Assembly (NCBI GenBank): GCA_905236065.1
Contig: CAJONZ010000043.1
Span: 1 to 41,786 of the forward strand
From: an uncultured Bacteroidaceae bacterium
GTDB taxonomy: Bacteria; Bacteroidota; Bacteroidia; Bacteroidales; Bacteroidaceae
DNA: 41,786 nucleotides
Reading direction: 5' to 3'
Under the pieces are notes generated by a model that saw only the letters and a list, made by a program, of their open reading frames with translations, had not been told where the DNA came from and searched no databases. Made by a program: the position numbers and the translations under genes. Below, piece by piece: positions 8,938-16,827 of the stretch; within the stretch, counting starts at the first letter, position 1, and each line of letters begins with the position of its first letter.

Positions 8938-10410
8938 ATGAAAGCTTTAAATGCTCGCACAGCTCCAAAGAGCAATGCACCTGAGAGAATCATCCAGTTT
9001 GGCGAAGGTAACTTCCTCCGCGCATTTGTAGATTGGATTATCTACAACATGAACCAGCGTACCGACTTCAACTCCAGCGTTGTAGTGGTACAGCCCATCG
9101 ACCGTGGCATGGTTGAATGGCTTAACGGTCAGGACTGCCTCTACCACGTCAATTTGCAAGGTCGTCAGGACGGAAAGCCCGTAAACGAACTGACCCGTAT
9201 CGACGTCATCAGCCGGGCACTCAACCCCTACAGCCAGAACGCTGCCTTCATGGCATTGGCCGACCAGCCAGAGATTCGTTTCGTCATATCCAACACGACG
9301 GAGGCTGGCATCGCTTTCGACCCCTCTTGCAAACTTTCCGACGCTCCGGCCAGCAGCTATCCCGGCAAACTGACCCAGCTGCTCTACCGCCGTTTCCAGA
9401 CATTCAAGGGTGACCCCAAGAAGGGACTCATCATCATGCCATGTGAGCTCATCTTCCTCAATGGCCATCACTTGAAGGAGTGCATCTACCAGTACATCGA
9501 GCTCTGGAAGGACGATTTCGGAAAAGACTACGAGAAGTTCAAAAACTGGTTCACCAAGTACTGCTACGTCTGCGCAACACTCGTTGACCGCATCGTGCCT
9601 GGATTCCCACGCAAGGAGATTGCACAGATTCAGAAAAAGATATGCTATGCCGACAACCTCGTCGTTCAGGCCGAAATTTTCCACCTTTGGGTCATCGAGA
9701 AGCCTGAGAACATGTCCATCGCTCAGCTCCGTAAGGAGTTCCCCGCCGAGAAGGCCGGTCTTCACGTACTCATTGCCGAGAGCGAGAAGCCTTACCATGA
9801 GCGCAAGGTCACTTTGCTCAATGGCCCGCACACTGTGCTTTCGCCTGTGGCCTATCTCAGCGGCATCAACATCGTGCGCGATGCCTTGCACCATCCCGTT
9901 GTCGGACAGTACATCAAGAAGGTGCAGTACGACGAACTGATGCAGACCCTCAACCTGCCGATGGCCGAGCTTCAGAAATTTGCCGCCGACGTGCTTGAAC
10001 GTTTCGACAACCCATACGTTGACCATCAGGTTACCAGCATCATGCTCAACTCATTCCCTAAATTTGAGACTCGCGACCTACCCGGCGTGAAGATTTATCT
10101 CGAACGCAAGGGCGAATTGCCCAAGGGACTCGTCATGGGTCTGGCAGCCATCATCACCTACTACAAGGGTGGCACTCGTGCCGACGGTGCCGAAATTGTT
10201 CCCAACGATGCCGAGGACATCATGCAGTTGCTTCGTGACCTCTGGGCAACAGGCGACACACAGCGGGTTGCCGAGGGCGTACTCGCTGCCGAGAACATTT
10301 GGAAGGAGAACCTCAACGAGACCGTTCCGGGCCTCACTGCCTTGGTCAAGGAATACCTCGACCTCATTCAGCAGAAAGGTATGCTGGAGGCCGTGAAGAC
10401 TATCCTCTAA
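8938..10410 (+). CDS. uxaB: Tagaturonate reductase (mannitol dehydrogenase superfamily)
   Basis: UxaB reduces D-tagaturonate to D-altronate with NADH in galacturonate (pectin) breakdown. The 490-residue length and the N-terminal RIIQFGEGNFLRAFVDWII nucleotide-binding segment fit. A central SNTTEAGI near 120, the CELI of the polyol-dehydrogenase group near 178, and the HERKVTLLNGPHT catalytic-region motif near 285 (family lysine in RKV) also fit. A fructuronate reductase (uxuB) is the closest alternative, but the Bacteroidetes enzymes of this form are usually called tagaturonate reductase. No other hexuronate gene is nearby; a terminator follows. The ATG at 8938 is preceded by an A-rich leader. 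Confidence 0.88.
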   Translation: MKALNARTAPKSNAPERIIQFGEGNFLRAFVDWIIYNMNQRTDFNSSVVVVQPIDRGMVEWLNGQDCLYHVNLQGRQDGKPVNELTRIDVISRALNPYSQNAAFMALADQPEIRFVISNTTEAGIAFDPSCKLSDAPASSYPGKLTQLLYRRFQTFKGDPKKGLIIMPCELIFLNGHHLKECIYQYIELWKDDFGKDYEKFKNWFTKYCYVCATLVDRIVPGFPRKEIAQIQKKICYADNLVVQAEIFHLWVIEKPENMSIAQLRKEFPAEKAGLHVLIAESEKPYHERKVTLLNGPHTVLSPVAYLSGINIVRDALHHPVVGQYIKKVQYDELMQTLNLPMAELQKFAADVLERFDNPYVDHQVTSIMLNSFPKFETRDLPGVKIYLERKGELPKGLVMGLAAIITYYKGGTRADGAEIVPNDAEDIMQLLRDLWATGDTQRVAEGVLAAENIWKENLNETVPGLTALVKEYLDLIQQKGMLEAVKTIL

Positions 10411-10427
10411 ACCCTTCTGCAAAAGAT

Positions 10428-10464
10428 AAAAACACCTTGAGGTTACGACTTCAAGGTGTTTTTT
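10428..10464 (+). terminator. Rho-independent terminator of uxaB
   Basis: A perfect stem, AACACCTTGA (10431-10440) with TCAAGGTGTT (10451-10460), has a 10-base loop and is followed by TTTT to 10464. It lies 18 bases after the uxaB stop. Confidence 0.92.
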
Positions 10465-10540
10465 AATGATGCCCCTCCTGAATGCCATAATGTCTTGACT
10501 TCTAAACCATTCTATCCGGAATGAGTCGGAAGGTGCTGGG

Positions 10541-10662
10541 AAACAGTACTAAATCGGGAATCACGCTGAACTTTTCTGAAAATGACGCAGAACTCTATTC
10601 GTCAGTAGAGTTCTGCGTGAAATCGAATACAGTTCTGCGTCGTCTCCGATAAAGTTCTGCGT
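10541..10662. repeat. Mirror array of six 22-bp-phased repeats
   Basis: The 10-base core AGTTCTGCGT occurs on the plus strand at 10609, 10631 and 10653, exactly 22 bases apart. Its reverse complement occurs at 10585 (exact), 10563 (9 of 10) and 10541 (7 of 10), again 22 bases apart. The two innermost copies extend to a perfect 13-bp inverted repeat (10585-10597 and 10606-10618) with an 8-base loop. Sequence just upstream of the core (a CGATA/CGAAT-like stretch) is also partly conserved. No coding sequence overlaps. Confidence 0.88.
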
Positions 10663-10675
10663 GATTTTGAAATTG

Positions 10676-10731
10676 GAAAAAATGAAATCTCTCCTCATGT
10701 TTTCATGATGACGTGATGAGAGATTTCATTT
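10676..10731 (-). terminator. Terminator for the 70-residue minus-strand gene
   Basis: A 14-bp perfect stem (10680-10693 with 10718-10731) is followed on the minus strand by a run of six T. The loop holds a second small hairpin, TCATG-TTTT-CATGA. It lies 33 bases beyond the stop of the small gene. Confidence 0.8.
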
Positions 10732-10763
10732 GATTTTCAAAAAGCAAGTGGAGTGGGGGAATA

Positions 10764-10976
10764 TCAGTGGGTGCTGTAAATGATTTTTCGGTGTTTCAGC
10801 GATTCAAGAATGCGGCTGTCATCAGTACCCATCGGTGTCAACCCATGAGCTAACTCATAGACATGCTGTGGCGTAGTGCGGTGTTCTGCCGCAATTTCCT
10901 CATAGATTTCTGCACGGGATGACACCGTGTATTTATCAAATCTCTTTCCCCTCAGTAATCGAAAAATATTTATCAT
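10764..10976 (-). CDS. Small conserved-looking hypothetical protein (70 aa)
   Basis: I do not recognise this family. The ORF can be extended upstream to 11102, but the ATG at 10976 is preferred: it has an AGAAAG-like ribosome site just before it, and the extension is low-complexity (RNHRNIDRPNINTN). The 70-residue product begins MINIFRLLRGKRFDKY, is basic at both ends, and has a central predicted helical part (SSRAEIYEEIAAEHRTTP, then QHVYELAHG) that resembles a short helix-turn-helix, although no family can be named. A -7 box lies about 96 bases upstream and a good terminator follows, so it is probably an expressed single-gene unit. Confidence 0.6.
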   Translation of the reverse strand: MINIFRLLRGKRFDKYTVSSRAEIYEEIAAEHRTTPQHVYELAHGLTPMGTDDSRILESLKHRKIIYSTH

Positions 10977-11071
10977 CTTTCTATTGGTTTTTGTGTCGTT
11001 TGTGTTTATGTTAGGACGGTCTATGTTCCTGTGATTTCGGGTGGTAACTGTCCTATATAGGTTTCTGTCTG

Positions 11072-11079
11072 CAAAGGTA
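11072..11079 (-). promoter_or_regulatory. -7 box candidate for the 70-aa gene
   Basis: TACCTTTG on the minus strand matches TAnnTTTG exactly. No convincing -33 box is visible 19-21 bases upstream. The implied leader is about 90 bases. Confidence 0.45.
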
Positions 11080-11165
11080 GAACTTTGAGCCGAGAAAAGC
11101 ATAAATGATTCAAAATAAAATTTTTGCCCCCCCCATTTTTAAGCTTTTTTAAGGTTTTGACAAGC

Positions 11166-11765
11166 CTATATTGCGTCCTCTTCTGTGGGGTCGATCGTCA
11201 TGCCGGGATGGATGGGCTCGGTGTCGAGGCCGGTTGCTTTTTCCATTGTCATGGCACCCGCAGGAGTGATGCGCACCTGAATGGGGTAGGCGATGTCGGC
11301 AGTCTCGTCGGGGTCGCCGACGGTGGCAATGAAGTAAAGGGCGCTGTGGTCGTCAAGTTTCGTGTAGTTGTAGGTGAAGCCTACCAAAGCGGAAGTGTCC
11401 ATGAATTTTGCGGGTACCAACTGATTGAAATCCGACTTTTTGAAGGTGCGGCTAAAGACTGTCCTTTCGCCCTGGCGGACGAGCAGCGTGACTTGTCCGT
11501 CTCGGTATTCGTCGCCTTGTGTGTTGCGGACGACTGGCATGGAGTCGTTGGAGATGAAGTCGTATCGGTATGTGTAGGTTTTCCCCTCCACCTCGATGCT
11601 GTCGGCAACGTGCAGTTCCCGCAGGTGGATGATGCCGCTTGGAGTTTCTGTCGTCTCGGCGACTTTCTCAACGACTGGCTTCTCCTGTTTTGCGCCACAG
11701 CTGACGAGAAGGCAGGTCAGGGCGATGGATTTGAAGACTGAAGATGAAAAATGGATGATGCTCAT
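11166..11765 (-). CDS. Lipoprotein, DUF4738-like
   Basis: This is a 199-residue protein with a lipoprotein signal: a hydrophobic stretch ending LTCLLVSCG, with the lipid-modified Cys at about residue 23. After a short Pro/Thr linker comes a compact beta-rich domain (YTYRYDFISNDSMPVV, GQVTLLVRQGERTVF, ALYFIATVGDPDETA). These features remind me of DUF4738, a Bacteroidetes lipoprotein family of unknown function; the assignment is tentative. It probably sits in the envelope facing the periplasm. It has its own promoter (11809-11840) divergent from map. Confidence 0.7.
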   Translation of the reverse strand: MSIIHFSSSVFKSIALTCLLVSCGAKQEKPVVEKVAETTETPSGIIHLRELHVADSIEVEGKTYTYRYDFISNDSMPVVRNTQGDEYRDGQVTLLVRQGERTVFSRTFKKSDFNQLVPAKFMDTSALVGFTYNYTKLDDHSALYFIATVGDPDETADIAYPIQVRITPAGAMTMEKATGLDTEPIHPGMTIDPTEEDAI

Positions 11766-11808
11766 ATTAAGATATCAGTTTTTTTCGTTGATACGCAGAA
11801 ATTTTCTG

Positions 11809-11840
11809 CAAATATAGCATGAAAGATGGTTAAGCGCCAA
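11809..11840 (-). promoter_or_regulatory. Promoter of the DUF4738-like lipoprotein gene
   Basis: On the minus strand TTGG (11840-11837), a 20-base spacer and TATATTTG (11816-11809) fit the Bacteroidetes consensus. The leader to the ATG at 11765 is about 35-40 bases. A near-palindrome GCAGAAATTTTCTGC overlaps the region just downstream. Confidence 0.65.
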
Positions 11841-11868
11841 GTGAGTTGCCTAAAAAAAGATTAAATGC

Positions 11869-11899
11869 TTTCTGTTCACTGAAAAATGACGTAACTTTG
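11869..11899 (+). promoter_or_regulatory. Promoter for map-tsaD and downstream genes
   Basis: TTTC (11869-11872), a 19-base spacer and TAACTTTG (11892-11899) fit the Bacteroidetes -33/-7 pattern. The start of translation is about 28 bases downstream. Confidence 0.7.
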
Positions 11900-11927
11900 C
11901 GGAGAATTTAAAACAGAAGAATTAAAA

Positions 11928-12797
11928 GTGAAGAGTTTTTTTAAGAAGAAGGTGCAACGGAACTGGCATGTGAAGTCGGGACAGCCGCTGACGGAGATGG
12001 ACAAGTTGATTATGCGCTATCAGAATAAAGGCCATTTGGTTCCGAGCCGTGAGCTGATTAAGACTTCGGAGCAGATTGAGGGTATTCGTGCGGCAGGCGT
12101 GGTGAATACGGGTGTGCTGGATGCCGTGGCAGCTGAAATCAAGGCAGGCATGTCAACGCTGGAGATTGACAATCTGGTGTATCAATATACCATGGACCAT
12201 CACGCTACGCCGGCGTGTCTGGGCTACGAGGGATTCCCGAAGAGCTGTTGCACGAGTGTGAATGAGGTGGTGTGTCATGGCATTCCGAACGAGGACGAAA
12301 TTCTGGAGGAAGGCGACATTATCAATGTGGATTGCACCACAATTCTGAATGGGTACTTTGCCGATGCCAGCCGTATGTTTGTCATTGGCGAGACAACGCC
12401 CGAGAAACAGAAACTGGTCGATGTGGCATGGGAATGCCTGAAGATAGGAGAAGAGATGGCCAAGCCCTATTGCTTTGTAGGTGACTTGGGCAATGCCATT
12501 GCCAAACATGCACACAAAAATGGCTTTACCATTGTGCGTGACTTGTGCGGACATGGCACGGGCAATGCCTTCCATGAGGAGCCGGACGTGGAGCATTATG
12601 GACGAAAAGGCACGGGTATGTTGCTGGTGCCAGGCATGGTCTTTACGATTGAACCGATGGTGAACATGGGCGACTGGCGTGTGTTTGTAGATGAGGAGGA
12701 CGGATGGACTGTGGTGTCGGAGGACGAGTTGCCTTCGGCCCAGTGGGAGCATACGTTTTTGATGACTGAAACGGGTGTGGAAGTGTTGACCCATTAG
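11928..12797 (+). CDS. map: Methionine aminopeptidase, type I
   Basis: Map removes the initiator methionine from new proteins. The 289-residue product carries the metal ligands of the pita-bread fold: the two Asp in NVDCTTILNGYFADAS (about 125-140), His in CGHGTGNAFHEEP (about 207), Glu in FTIEPMV (about 240) and a final Glu near SAQWEHTF. A substrate-site His lies in YTMDHHATPACLGYEGFP. The N-terminus is about 40 residues longer than in E. coli, with a basic stretch FFKKKVQRNW. The start is GTG at 11928; the next ATG is 24 codons in and would drop the basic part, so the true start is not certain. Confidence 0.93.
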   Translation: MKSFFKKKVQRNWHVKSGQPLTEMDKLIMRYQNKGHLVPSRELIKTSEQIEGIRAAGVVNTGVLDAVAAEIKAGMSTLEIDNLVYQYTMDHHATPACLGYEGFPKSCCTSVNEVVCHGIPNEDEILEEGDIINVDCTTILNGYFADASRMFVIGETTPEKQKLVDVAWECLKIGEEMAKPYCFVGDLGNAIAKHAHKNGFTIVRDLCGHGTGNAFHEEPDVEHYGRKGTGMLLVPGMVFTIEPMVNMGDWRVFVDEEDGWTVVSEDELPSAQWEHTFLMTETGVEVLTH

Positions 12798-12856
12798 AAA
12801 GAGTGATTATTATAGAAAAAGAGGGTCTATAGAGAACGATAGATAAAATTGTCAAG

Positions 12857-13873
12857 ATGTATATATTAGCAATAGAAAGTTCGTGTGACGATACAAGTGC
12901 GGCAGTGTTGCGTGACGGGATTCTGTTGAGTAACGTGACGGCTTCGCAGGCTGTACATGAGGAGTATGGCGGTGTGGTGCCGGAGTTGGCCAGTCGTGCC
13001 CACCAGCAGAACATTGTGCCGGTCGTGGATGCGGCCATCAAGCGTGCGGGCATCGGAAAGGAGGATTTGAACGCCATTGCCTTTACCCGTGGTCCGGGTC
13101 TGATGGGGTCGTTGCTGGTGGGTGTGAGCTTTGCAAAGGGCATGGCTCGCAGTCTGGGCATTCCGATGATCGACGTGAACCACTTGCAGGGTCATGTGCT
13201 GGCTCATTTCATCCGCGAATCGGAGGACGACCACGAACAGCCGACGTTCCCTTACCTGTGCCTGTTGGTGAGTGGCGGCAATTCGCAGATTGTGAAGGTG
13301 AACTCGTATAAGGACATGGAGATATTGGGACAGACGATTGACGATGCTGCCGGTGAGGCCATCGACAAATGCTCGAAGGTGATGGGGCTGGGCTATCCGG
13401 GTGGTCCCATCATTGACCGTTTGGCACGTCAGGGCAATCCCAATGCCTACGAGTTCTCAAAGCCCAACATCAAGGGACTGGACTACAGCTTTTCGGGTCT
13501 GAAGACATCGTTTCTGTACCACCTGCGGGATTGGACTGCGGAAGACCCCGACTTCGTGGAGCACCATAAGGAGGATTTGGCCGCCAGCCTGGAGAAGACC
13601 ATTGTCGATATCCTGATGAAGAAATTGCGCATGGCCGTTAAGCAGACGGGCATCCGGCAAGTGGCCGTGGCAGGCGGTGTGTCGGCCAACACAGGGTTGC
13701 GGAATGCGTTCCGTGACCATGCCAAGCGGTATCATTGGAAGATTTTCATCCCGAAATTCTCTTACACGACCGACAATGCTGCCATGATAGGCATCACGGG
13801 CTATTTCAAATATTTGGACAAGGATTTTGCCAGCATTGACCTGCCGGCATACGCCAGAATCCAGAACTCCTAA
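12857..13873 (+). CDS. tsaD: tRNA N6-adenosine threonylcarbamoyltransferase
   Basis: TsaD transfers threonylcarbamoyl from TC-AMP to A37 of ANN-reading tRNAs. The 338-residue protein has the ASKHA fold with the ATP/metal motif ILAIESSCDDTSAAV at the start, the iron/zinc-binding HLQGHVLAH (about 110-118), LLVSGGNSQIV near 136, and the C-terminal VAGGVSANTGLR near 270 and TDNAAMIG near 300. It lies 59 bases after map and 6 bases before the C10 peptidase gene. Length and motifs are standard. Confidence 0.96.
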   Translation: MYILAIESSCDDTSAAVLRDGILLSNVTASQAVHEEYGGVVPELASRAHQQNIVPVVDAAIKRAGIGKEDLNAIAFTRGPGLMGSLLVGVSFAKGMARSLGIPMIDVNHLQGHVLAHFIRESEDDHEQPTFPYLCLLVSGGNSQIVKVNSYKDMEILGQTIDDAAGEAIDKCSKVMGLGYPGGPIIDRLARQGNPNAYEFSKPNIKGLDYSFSGLKTSFLYHLRDWTAEDPDFVEHHKEDLAASLEKTIVDILMKKLRMAVKQTGIRQVAVAGGVSANTGLRNAFRDHAKRYHWKIFIPKFSYTTDNAAMIGITGYFKYLDKDFASIDLPAYARIQNS

Positions 13874-13879
13874 AACCAA

Positions 13880-15994
13880 ATGAGAAAGTTTCGTTTTTCC
13901 CCCACTTTCTTGGCGATGATGTTTGCCGTCTTCTCCCTGACCGTTGCAGGGCAGACCCCGTCTGCCATCTTGAAAAGCTTTACGGCCAGTGCGCCTGACA
14001 CGGTGGTTCAGGGTGAACCGTTTGACGTGACTTATACGCTTGTGGCGAAGACGTGGGATAAAGGTGTACCCTGTCTGATGGGGAAAAACGGCTTTACAGT
14101 GGGCGATTTAAGATATGAGATGAAAGAGGGGACTCCTTATCATCAGCTCCACTTGACTGCGCCTTGTGTGACTTCGAGAAGTGGCAATGTTGCATTGCCC
14201 TGCCTTTCCATGAAGATTCATCAGGAAACAGTTGTTTCTGCTGTCAGGAATGTTTTTGTGAAACCAAATCCAATTTACGGGGCGGAAATGACTGTTGCGA
14301 ACGAGTGGCTCTTGGATAAGGGACAGCATTCGGATTCTCTTTGCTTAAAACTATCTTGCACAGACAAGTTTTTCTATGTTTTTCACGACGTGGAGAATGG
14401 ATGTTTCTGCATCGTGGCTAAAAAGGATGTGTGGCCTTTGGTGGGCCAGCCTGTGCTGGCATATAGCAGGGAGTGTTCGATAAGGGGAACCGGTGACATG
14501 AACTATGGCTGGATTGTTGAACCTTTTCGTAGGCAAATAGAAGAATTGCAGAAAACGGCAGTGGTAACATCGCCGACTGCACAGCCCTACACCCCTCGTC
14601 AGCATGCCCAGCAACCACTTTTGGGCAATTTGCGATGGAATCAGAATGAACCTTACAATTACTATTCCCCCACGCGCAATGGAAAGCGGCTGATTGTGGG
14701 TTGTGTACCCTTGGCGCTTGCCATGGCCATGAACTATTACCAATGGCCAGAGCGTGGTCAATCGCATGTTTATTATCAGCCAGACGAGAACCTTTATCGG
14801 ATGGATTTCAGCCAATGCACACCGCAATGGGAAACATATCGGACAAGCTACCATCGCAATGACACCTTGCAAGTGGCCAATCTCTCCAAGCTGCTCACAT
14901 CGTTAGGTGTATCGGTTGACGCAAAATATGACGATGGTAGAACATCGGCCTCGCTTTCAAACCTGAAGCATGTGTTGTGCAACAATTTGCGCTATTCTGG
15001 TAAGATAGCCCACTATCGTGACCTTGCTGCTGATAAAATGCTTTCCTATCTGTATAGGGAGCTTGACGAGCAGCGGCCATGTATTGTTTCAAGTGGAGGC
15101 CATGCTTTTATCTGCGACGGCTACCAAGACGATTTCCTACATTTCAACTTCGGATGGAGTGGACACTACACGGGTTACTACCGCCTCAAGCTGGGTGCCA
15201 CTCAGCCTGCTGCCGATGCCTTCATGCTGAAAGCGGTTGTAGGCGGCATTGAGCCGCAACGTGAAGAGCCAAAATCCAAGGAAGTCGAAATGAAAAAAGC
15301 GGGGATGTTGGCCGACTTGCTTAGTGAGGATGAGAAAATGAACCTGACGGCATTGTCTGTCAAGGGACCTATCAACAGTGCAGATATAAGGTTGTTGCGT
15401 AAAATGGCTGGAGCTGTTGGTGAACTGTCCTTCGACACATGGCAGAGTGGGGCATTGCGTGAACTTGACCTCAGCAAGGCTACTATTGTGAACGATAAAG
15501 AGGCATATCTCACCCAAAAGGCCATGGGCAAACGTTTCAGAACCTATCAAACGGTTGACTCACAAGGCAATGTGTCCGGCCAGCGGAAATATACTTTTGA
15601 CTTTGAGAATATGACTGAGTCTGACTGGAAGGAATTCAAGAGGGTGATGGGTGATCGTTACGAAGATGTGTATTACACACGCACCGATGACAATAAATAT
15701 TGGGCAAACTACACTTGTAACAAAAATGAAATCGGGAAATATATGTTTTCAGACTGCTCCTCGCTCCACGGCATTATTTTGCCGGAGAAAACCACAAAGG
15801 TTGACTCTTATGCATTCATGGGCTGCGAATGTCTTCAGCAAATTCGGCTTCCGCAGTCTGTAGAGGAGGTGGGACAGACCCCATTCATGAACTGTGTCAG
15901 CCTCGAAAAAGTGGAGGTCCCCCGTGGTTTCATTCCTAAGGGAAAAATGTGTGAACGTTGCTCACCTGCCTTGAGCAAGCTGAAAATCTATTAA
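13880..15994 (+). CDS. Secreted C10-family cysteine peptidase with BatD-like N-terminus and BspA-type leucine-rich C-terminus
   Basis: This is a 704-residue exported protein. After a signal peptide ending TVAGQ, residues about 30-125 look like the beta-sandwich start of BatD/oxygen-tolerance proteins (VVQGEPFDVTYTL). Residues about 140-455 match the streptopain (C10) group: an inhibitor/pro-like segment, the nucleophile Cys in LIVGCVPLALAMA (C275), the catalytic His in SSGGHAFICDGY (H408), and a FNFGWSGHYTGYY segment. Residues about 480-560 resemble the leader of BspA-like proteins (GPINSADIRLLRKMAG, LRELDLSKATIV). Residues about 618-690 are LRR_5-type repeats (YMFSDCSSLHGIILPE, YAFMGCECLQQIRLPQ). 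It is probably surface or periplasmic. The gene starts 6 bases after tsaD. Substrate and any partner inhibitor are unknown. Confidence 0.85.
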   Translation: MRKFRFSPTFLAMMFAVFSLTVAGQTPSAILKSFTASAPDTVVQGEPFDVTYTLVAKTWDKGVPCLMGKNGFTVGDLRYEMKEGTPYHQLHLTAPCVTSRSGNVALPCLSMKIHQETVVSAVRNVFVKPNPIYGAEMTVANEWLLDKGQHSDSLCLKLSCTDKFFYVFHDVENGCFCIVAKKDVWPLVGQPVLAYSRECSIRGTGDMNYGWIVEPFRRQIEELQKTAVVTSPTAQPYTPRQHAQQPLLGNLRWNQNEPYNYYSPTRNGKRLIVGCVPLALAMAMNYYQWPERGQSHVYYQPDENLYRMDFSQCTPQWETYRTSYHRNDTLQVANLSKLLTSLGVSVDAKYDDGRTSASLSNLKHVLCNNLRYSGKIAHYRDLAADKMLSYLYRELDEQRPCIVSSGGHAFICDGYQDDFLHFNFGWSGHYTGYYRLKLGATQPAADAFMLKAVVGGIEPQREEPKSKEVEMKKAGMLADLLSEDEKMNLTALSVKGPINSADIRLLRKMAGAVGELSFDTWQSGALRELDLSKATIVNDKEAYLTQKAMGKRFRTYQTVDSQGNVSGQRKYTFDFENMTESDWKEFKRVMGDRYEDVYYTRTDDNKYWANYTCNKNEIGKYMFSDCSSLHGIILPEKTTKVDSYAFMGCECLQQIRLPQSVEEVGQTPFMNCVSLEKVEVPRGFIPKGKMCERCSPALSKLKIY

Positions 15995-16043
15995 GAGTTC
16001 CTTTCGCCAGAGTGTAATAAACGAATAAAAACAGTTCTCATCA

Positions 16044-16787
16044 ATGAAAGAAGTTCGCTATTTCTATGTGCCTGACGCAGCAATGCAACAGGAGTTGCCG
16101 GAAGAGGAGGCGCAGCACGCTGTGAGGGTGTTGCGACTGACGACGGGCGACGAGATGGTGCTGATGGACGGCAAGGGAAGTTTCCACGATGCCGTGATTA
16201 CGGAGGCGACGAAGAAACGTTGCTGTTACCGCATTGAGGCAAGCCATCCACAAGAGAAGGCATGGAAGGGGCATCTGCACTTGGCGATGGCTCCGACGAA
16301 GAACATGGATCGCACGGAGTGGACGGTGGAGAAGGCAACGGAGATTGGTTTCGACGAACTGACGTTCCTGCGATGCCAATTTTCCGAACGGACGTCGGTG
16401 AAGACGGAACGGGTGGAGAAAATCCTGATTTCGGCCATGAAGCAAAGCCGAAAACCAGAGAAACCACAGCTAAACGGCATGACGAATTTCAAGACATTTA
16501 TTGAGAGTGTTACTTCTGTAAATTCTGACAAGTTTGTGAAAAACAAATATATTTGTCATTGTTACGAGGAAGATGATTTGGGTGAGAAGCACTTGCTGAG
16601 AGAAGTGCTGAATCCAGGTGAAGATGCCTTGGTCTTAGTCGGTCCAGAAGGAGATTTCAGTGTGGAAGAAGTGCGGATGGCCCTTGCGGCAGGTTTCCAG
16701 CCGGTGTCGTTGGGGAAAGCGCGGTTGCGGACTGAGACAGCAGCGTTGGTGGCCGTCCACCTGATGAATCTGGCCAATGCGATATAG
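16044..16787 (+). CDS. rsmE: 16S rRNA m3U1498 methyltransferase
   Basis: RsmE methylates N3 of U1498 in 16S rRNA using SAM. The 247-residue protein has the N-terminal PUA-like domain (HAVRVLRLTTGDEMVLMDG near 27-45) and the SPOUT/trefoil-knot domain with AMAPTKNMDRTEWTVEKATE near 80, LVGPEGDFSVEEV near 198 and the knot SLGKARLRTETAAL near 225. All are standard. It lies in a plus-strand run between the C10 peptidase and a DUF4836 lipoprotein. Confidence 0.95.
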   Translation: MKEVRYFYVPDAAMQQELPEEEAQHAVRVLRLTTGDEMVLMDGKGSFHDAVITEATKKRCCYRIEASHPQEKAWKGHLHLAMAPTKNMDRTEWTVEKATEIGFDELTFLRCQFSERTSVKTERVEKILISAMKQSRKPEKPQLNGMTNFKTFIESVTSVNSDKFVKNKYICHCYEEDDLGEKHLLREVLNPGEDALVLVGPEGDFSVEEVRMALAAGFQPVSLGKARLRTETAALVAVHLMNLANAI

Positions 16788-16827
16788 AAAATAATGTATA
16801 ATTTATAATCATAATTTGTATTTGAAT

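Noticed and set aside
8947-10026. Long minus-strand ORF (359 codons) opposite uxaB
   Set aside because: It is a composition shadow of the plus-strand gene, which has full family motifs; the antisense product has no recognisable domain or start signal.
10541-10662. CRISPR array
   Set aside because: The repeats are 10 bases with 12-base gaps, are inverted in the left half, and no cas gene is present.
11127-11134. Run of eight C as a phase-variation tract
   Set aside because: It lies in an intergenic region, not within a gene or between promoter boxes, so a switching role is not supported.
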